Shown: piece after piece, positions 62,504-64,000 of the stretch
Layout: each line of letters starts with the position of its first letter
Numbering within the stretch: the stretch's first letter is position 1
Assembly (NCBI RefSeq): GCF_012927745.1
Contig: NZ_JABBKX010000008.1
Coordinates: 124,001-188,000 of the forward strand
Direction: 5' to 3'
From: Neoroseomonas marina
GTDB lineage: Bacteria > Pseudomonadota > Alphaproteobacteria > Acetobacterales > Acetobacteraceae
DNA: 64,000 nucleotides
Translations under genes and position numbers: made by a program
Notes under the pieces: model-generated
What the model was told of the DNA's origin: nothing
The model's input: only the letters and a program-made list of their open reading frames with translations
Database searches by the model: none

Positions 62504-62524
62504 CGGGCCCCGGGCGGAGCCCCG

Positions 62525-63394
62525 TCAGAGCTCCAGGATCCGCTCCGGCGCAGCCTTGCCGCGCATCAGGTCCCACAGCCCGATCATGTTGCCCTGGAAT
62601 CGCCCCCAGCGATCCGCCCAGGGTTCCGGCTTCAGCGAACGCACCAGGTTCGCCAGGCAGTGCCGTGCCGCGCTGGGAATGGCGTGGTTCCAGGGGAAGG
62701 TCCCCTTCCGCGCCAGGTAGACCGGATTCACCACCTGCGAGTAGCCGAGCCGCAACTGCTTCACCCGCCCGGACTTCGACCCCAGATGCACGCCGCGCGC
62801 ACCGGCGAGGCGCATGATCGTCCCGTGTTCCCCGAGGCGGCGCGTGACGTCGATGTCCTCGTACCAGGCATAGAGCGGCAGGCGCTCGTCGACGCGGATG
62901 CCGTGCGCGCGCACCACCGACATGCGGAAGGCCATGTTGCAGCCATAGCCATTGAAGTGCGGCGCCATGGCCGAGGGATCGGCCGGCGGCACGTCGGCGG
63001 CGAGCAGCGCCGCGCCTTCCTCGAGCGTGTAGCCGGGCGCGTTGGCACCGTCCGCGACCACCGTCCCGGTCGCGACCACCATGTCCGGATGCGCGGCGAA
63101 GGCGGCCTCGGTCACCGCCAGGTAGTCCGGCGCGCAGAGGAAGTCGTCGTCGAGGAACAGCACCACGTCGCAGTCGCCCACCGCCTCGAGGATGGCGTTG
63201 CGCTGCCGTGGTAGGCCGGCCGGGGCGGTGATGAACTCGACGCCGGGAATGACCTCGCAGCCGGCCACATCCTCGGGCGTGACATGGCAGACGATCGTCC
63301 GGTCGGCCCGGCGCGTCTGGCGATCCAGGTCGCGCAGGACCCCCGCGAGGATCGCAGGGCGCCCTCGCGTCGCAATGCCGATGGCGATACGCAT
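62525..63394 (-). CDS. Family 2 glycosyltransferase
   Basis: This 289-residue GT-A-fold glycosyltransferase has the nucleotide-sugar-binding N-terminus MRIAIGIATRGRPAILAGVL, the metal motif VVLFLDDDFLCAPDYL, GYGCNMAFRMSVV and the catalytic-base region LYAWYEDIDVTRRLGEHG. There are no membrane helices, so it is cytoplasmic or membrane-associated. It is encoded directly after another glycosyltransferase gene (start and stop share bases) and probably helps build a surface polysaccharide or lipid-linked glycan. The donor and acceptor are unknown. Confidence 0.92.
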   Translation of the reverse strand: MRIAIGIATRGRPAILAGVLRDLDRQTRRADRTIVCHVTPEDVAGCEVIPGVEFITAPAGLPRQRNAILEAVGDCDVVLFLDDDFLCAPDYLAVTEAAFAAHPDMVVATGTVVADGANAPGYTLEEGAALLAADVPPADPSAMAPHFNGYGCNMAFRMSVVRAHGIRVDERLPLYAWYEDIDVTRRLGEHGTIMRLAGARGVHLGSKSGRVKQLRLGYSQVVNPVYLARKGTFPWNHAIPSAARHCLANLVRSLKPEPWADRWGRFQGNMIGLWDLMRGKAAPERILEL

Positions 63395-64000
63395 CAGGCG
63401 AATTCGGTGAGCGGCGCCAGGCTCGGGGGACGACGGGCTTCGGCGGCGAGAGCGCCGGCGACCCGGCCGCGCCAGGTCATGAAGTAGTAGGCCGCATCAT
63501 GCAGCCGCAGCCGCAGCAGGCTGAGCGCCACGCCGCCGAGCGGCCGCACCAGGAAGGCGACCCAGGTCGAGGCCGGCGCGCTGTGCCGGCGCAGGGCGAA
63601 ACCCAGGCCCCGGCCATACCGCTCGGCGCGGGTCACCGCGACGTCGGTCAGGCGCTTGTCGGGGTGGATGATGCGCAGTTCCGCGTCGTAGCGCGCCTCG
63701 AGCCCCCGGGCGATGGCCCGGCAGACGAGGTCGTTGCCCTCGGCCGAGCCAAAGACGGTACCCGGGCCCATCCGCTCGTCGAAGCCGCCGAGGTCGAGCG
63801 CGACGCTGCGCGGCAGGAACAGGTTGAACTCGATGACGCTGGTCCAGACGTTGCCGAGGTCGATCGCCCCGCCTTCCTCGCGCCAACGGCCGGAACCCAG
63901 GCCGCCCGCCGGGGAGGCCGCGGGGCCCGTCAGCACGCCGAGGGCAGGGTTCGCCCGGAAGGCGGCGTCGACACGGTCGAGCACGCCGGCGGGGTAGACG
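63394..64000 (-). CDS. Glycosyltransferase family 2, C-terminal part, cut by window edge
   Basis: The open frame continues past the window end (the codons at the border read VYPAGVLDRVDAAF), so only about 200 C-terminal residues are seen. They contain FNLFLPRSVALDLGGFDERM, GPGTVFGSAEGNDLVCRAIA (the acidic ED-like region of GT2 enzymes) and a C-terminal hydrophobic helix FLVRPLGGVALSLLRLRL followed by YYFMTWRGRVAG. The GTG at 63984 is an internal valine codon, not a start. The stop overlaps the start of the next glycosyltransferase gene. Confidence 0.8.
   Translation of the reverse strand, partial: VYPAGVLDRVDAAFRANPALGVLTGPAASPAGGLGSGRWREEGGAIDLGNVWTSVIEFNLFLPRSVALDLGGFDERMGPGTVFGSAEGNDLVCRAIARGLEARYDAELRIIHPDKRLTDVAVTRAERYGRGLGFALRRHSAPASTWVAFLVRPLGGVALSLLRLRLHDAAYYFMTWRGRVAGALAAEARRPPSLAPLTEFA

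Overview
The window is about 64 kb of very GC-rich, tightly packed chromosomal DNA with no rRNA or tRNA genes, insertion sequences or CRISPR array that I could see. The content points to an alphaproteobacterium, most likely of the Acetobacteraceae/Roseomonas type. The reasons are a PhyR-NepR-EcfG general stress response (restricted to Alphaproteobacteria), several orphan Bug/TctC periplasmic receptors, a complete glycogen operon and many short SDR, CoA and ABC-transport operons. The genus is an inference from gene content and style, not a measurement.

Region 1 (1-4.4 kb): the start of dabA, then dabB, read leftwards, with a divergent LysR regulator; this is a DAB-type inorganic-carbon accumulation locus. 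A BacA/YddA-like ABC exporter follows. Region 2 (4.5-12 kb): a general stress response island with phyR, two ECF sigma genes, nepR and a HisKA_2 histidine kinase, flanked by typical stress genes (DUF1328, CsbD, AI-2E permease, DUF883, a small membrane protein and an unrecognised 55-residue protein). Several of these genes carry the same upstream motif, GCAAC-N16/17-CGTT, which I read as the local EcfG promoter. Region 3 (12-14.7 kb): an EmrAB-like efflux pair.

Region 4 (14.9-18.9 kb): a HisD-family dehydrogenase (HpsN-like), two SDR enzymes and an isocitrate-lyase-superfamily enzyme. Region 5 (19-30.2 kb): glgP-glgB-glgC-glgA and a glgX-malQ fusion, with overlapping or closely spaced genes; the five enzymes cover ADP-glucose synthesis, elongation, branching, phosphorolysis, debranching and maltodextrin recycling. 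glgP seems to start at CTG. Region 6 (30.2-34.6 kb): FKBP isomerase, an MFS transporter, a GMC oxidoreductase and a Bug receptor. Region 7 (34.6-40.9 kb): a complete Dpp-type ABC importer with a divergent solute-binding protein that is translationally coupled to a creatininase-family amidohydrolase.

Region 8 (40.9-46.9 kb): GST, dienelactone hydrolase, a P1B-type metal ATPase with a C-terminal hemerythrin domain, an MFS transporter and an MBL-fold hydrolase. Region 9 (46.9-60.3 kb): a CoA-thioester catabolic neighbourhood with an ADP-forming acyl-CoA synthetase, enoyl-CoA hydratase, CaiB transferase, acyl-CoA dehydrogenase, AMP-forming ligase, Nudix hydrolase, LLM flavin oxidoreductase, thiolase and a DUF35 partner, interleaved with three Bug receptors. 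Region 10 (60.4-64 kb): a TPP riboswitch controlling thiC, a string of palindromes, and two family-2 glycosyltransferases, the second running off the window.

There is no gene-free stretch longer than 300 bases. Start codons were chosen from ribosome binding sites, overlaps and family N-termini rather than from the longest open frame.
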